Origin: UBA4782 sp034430215
GTDB taxonomy: Bacteria > Chloroflexota > Anaerolineae > Anaerolineales > Anaerolineaceae
NCBI GenBank assembly: GCA_034430215.1
Contig: DAOUFE010000036.1
Coordinates: 124,001 to 188,000 of the forward strand
DNA: 64,000 nucleotides
Reading direction: 5' to 3'
A program made the position numbers and the translations under genes. Under the pieces are notes generated by a model. That model was not told the DNA's origin, made no database searches, and was given only the letters and a program-made list of their open reading frames with translations. Shown here in pieces: positions 62,724-64,000 of the stretch (its first letter is position 1; the number at the start of each line of letters is the position of its first letter).

Positions 62724-63362
62724 TTATCTCTCATCAATGATGTAAATTTTTATATCATCTGTTATGTTTCGAGTCTTTAGAAAATCCAATACCATATTCT
62801 TGTATATCTCAATACTACCAAATTGCTCATTAATAAATGTGCGATCCACCAAATTACCCTGTCGTAAATACAGCCATTCTTTGTAATTCGAAAATTCCCA
62901 ATCTTCAGGACGAATTACAAGAGAATCTTTTACCGGATTTGCATGAATATAAACACATAAACGAAGAAGATAATCACATTTATCAATCAATTTACTGCGG
63001 AACTGACCTTGAAAAAGTGAACCAGTACGGTCAAATTGATTGTTAATGGCTTTTGTATAAGAAATCATCAGCTTTTGCATAGCATTTGACACCATATTTG
63101 ATACCAAGATTTCCGAAGTCTTGAGGACTTCGGAAGTCTCTTTTTCTGTTATTACTGTATCCTTTATTCGCACAAGCATATGATAATGTGTCAGCATTAA
63201 GCAATAAGCGATGATATCCATGTAATTGCATAGATTTTTCTTGATACCAGCCAGAAAATGTAAATAATTATCTCGCTCAAAAAATATTTTCTGTCGATTG
63301 TTACCGCGATTATATAAATGGTAATATTGGTTGGGCACAAAAGGTATTACTCTTCGTGGCAT
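62724..63362 (-). CDS. REP-associated tyrosine transposase (RAYT) 2
   Basis: This 212-aa RAYT has YCLMLTHYHMLVRI (His 59 and 61, HUH) and CVYIHANPVKDSLV (Tyr near 136). The N-terminal YYHLYNRGNNRQKIFF is the usual start. Between the HUH and the Tyr parts it carries an insert with the sequence TSEVLKTSEI (about 76-85), coded by the palindrome at 63108-63138. It belongs to a branch distinct from RAYT 1 (residues around the HUH motif and the length differ). Confidence 0.9.
   Translation of the reverse strand: MPRRVIPFVPNQYYHLYNRGNNRQKIFFERDNYLHFLAGIKKNLCNYMDIIAYCLMLTHYHMLVRIKDTVITEKETSEVLKTSEILVSNMVSNAMQKLMISYTKAINNQFDRTGSLFQGQFRSKLIDKCDYLLRLCVYIHANPVKDSLVIRPEDWEFSNYKEWLYLRQGNLVDRTFINEQFGSIEIYKNMVLDFLKTRNITDDIKIYIIDER
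63108..63138. repeat. Palindromic repeat, GACTTCCGAA type, copy 3, inside RAYT 2
   Basis: GATTTCCGAAGTC, loop TTGAG, GACTTCGGAAGTC: 13 pairs (one G-T) and a five-base loop, the same arm and loop lengths as copy 1. It lies in frame inside the transposase gene and codes TSEVLKTSEI. Confidence 0.85.
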
Positions 63363-63596
63363 GCCCCCTCCTTGAACAAATATGGTTGCTTCCGGACTCC
63401 TATTCGAGACTTTCGAAATCTGGATTTTTGAATTATTATCTTCTAGCTAGTATTTATTACTTTCCTTCGTAGAAATTAGTAGAGGTTGCTTATTAATATC
63501 CTTGTAACCCATACTTCAGAAGTCGGGAAAGCATAGACCGTCAACTTAATACACCCCAATGCTTTATAATAAACCCATCACACACGAGAGGTAATC
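63363..63596. other. Intergenic region before homoserine dehydrogenase
   Basis: 234 bp. It contains a TATAAT (63565-63570) for the next gene and degenerate GACTTCCGAA-like pieces (CTTCCGGACT near 63390, ACTTCAGAAGT near 63513). No gene. Confidence 0.45.
63565..63596 (+). promoter_or_regulatory. -10 box and RBS of the homoserine dehydrogenase gene
   Basis: TATAAT at 63565-63570, then GAGAGG six bases before the ATG at 63597. No clear -35. Confidence 0.5.
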
Positions 63597-64000
63597 ATGA
63601 AAGAGATTAAATTAGTCCTGGTTGGATTTGGAAATGTCGGCCGGGCTCTAGCCCGCCTTTTACAGCGAAAATCTGCATTGATGGAATCGCAATATGGTCT
63701 CACCTGGAAAATAACCGGCATCGCCACTGGCAGACATGGCATGGCGATCAATCCTGATGGGCTTGATGTGGATAAAGCCATTGCGCTTGTCGAATCTGGT
63801 CAATCATTGGATCAACTTTCGACTGTTAAGAAACCCGCCGATATCCCGACATTCATTCGCGCCTGCCCAGGTGATGTGCTTTTTGAAAACAGTCCAGTAA
63901 ACCACCTTACAGGTGAACCCTCCATCACCCACCTGCGCACAGCACTTGAAATGGGCATGCACACCATCACTGCCAACAAAGGCACAGTGGTGCACGGGTA
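63597..64000 (+). CDS. Homoserine dehydrogenase (5' part, runs off the window)
   Basis: The first 134 codons are present. KLVLVGFGNVGRALARLLQ (about 5-23) is the NAD(P) fold. DVLFENSPVNHLTGEPS lies near 101-117, and GMHTITANKGTVVHG near 125-139 contains the family's conserved Asn-Lys-Gly. It reduces aspartate semialdehyde to homoserine in Thr/Met synthesis. It fits the presence of metK, although no other methionine gene is nearby. The 3' end lies outside the window. Confidence 0.92.
   Translation, partial: MKEIKLVLVGFGNVGRALARLLQRKSALMESQYGLTWKITGIATGRHGMAINPDGLDVDKAIALVESGQSLDQLSTVKKPADIPTFIRACPGDVLFENSPVNHLTGEPSITHLRTALEMGMHTITANKGTVVHG

Noticed and set aside
1..64000. tRNA or rRNA genes
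   Set aside because: No tRNA T-loop (GGTTCGAAT-type) or rRNA-like sequence was recognised by eye. A dedicated scan would be decisive.

Overview
The window reads as ordinary chromosome from a Chloroflexota bacterium, most likely class Anaerolineae (inference). Supporting signs are moderate GC content, many lipoproteins with Thr/Pro-rich linkers after the lipid-attachment cysteine, large TPR proteins, a MalT/SARP-type STAND regulator, DUF5317, DUF4173 and DUF3090/SCO1664 genes, and intergenic REP-like palindromes with RAYT transposases. No rRNA or tRNA gene, prophage, plasmid function or CRISPR array was seen.

Layout. 1-5.1 kb: an MFS exporter, a two-domain lipoprotein and a TPR/membrane/beta-propeller protein, all on the minus strand. 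5.4-10.6 kb: a large STAND regulator, then a compact cluster (52-aa exported-peptide candidate, DUF5317 membrane protein, 82-aa leader-like protein, HD-GYP phosphodiesterase). This is the best candidate here for an undescribed system. 10.7-21.4 kb: dnaA, a FAD oxidoreductase, a flippase-like membrane protein, a 42-aa membrane protein upstream of a DUF4173 protein, an FmdB zinc ribbon, a membrane-anchored subtilase and a GT39-like glycosyltransferase. 21.8-33.7 kb: dnaE, an M23 peptidase, two paralogous lipoproteins with almost identical promoters, an AAC(3)-like acetyltransferase, and a run of histidine kinase, MBL-fold protein, asparaginase and endonuclease III.

33.7-35.7 kb and 44.6-45.4 kb are repeat islands. 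They hold a nine-copy 70-bp tandem array built on the palindrome GGTGCGTT-N3-AACGCACC, two MITE-like elements, a RAYT transposase and a truncated lipoprotein gene. Between them lie metK with a SAM-I riboswitch and a readable terminator/antiterminator, a ZIP transporter, GT2 and GtrA, ribonuclease Z, miaB, a BMP-like lipoprotein, a sugar transferase, a SelW-like gene with an in-frame TGA at its CxxU position (a probable selenoprotein) and trpS.

45.5-64 kb: an S9 peptidase, lpdA, a 1445-aa TPR protein, malic enzyme, a GSCFA protein beside a methyltransferase-glycosyltransferase fusion, rplS, an SDR, a class I amidotransferase, murI, the DUF3090-SCO1664 pair, a second RAYT whose coding sequence contains a copy of a different palindrome that also occurs twice elsewhere in the window, and the 5' part of a homoserine dehydrogenase gene.

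All family assignments come from reading motifs by eye; no database search was run. Many genes start with ATG a few bases after a TATAAT-like box, which suggests that some mRNAs are leaderless.
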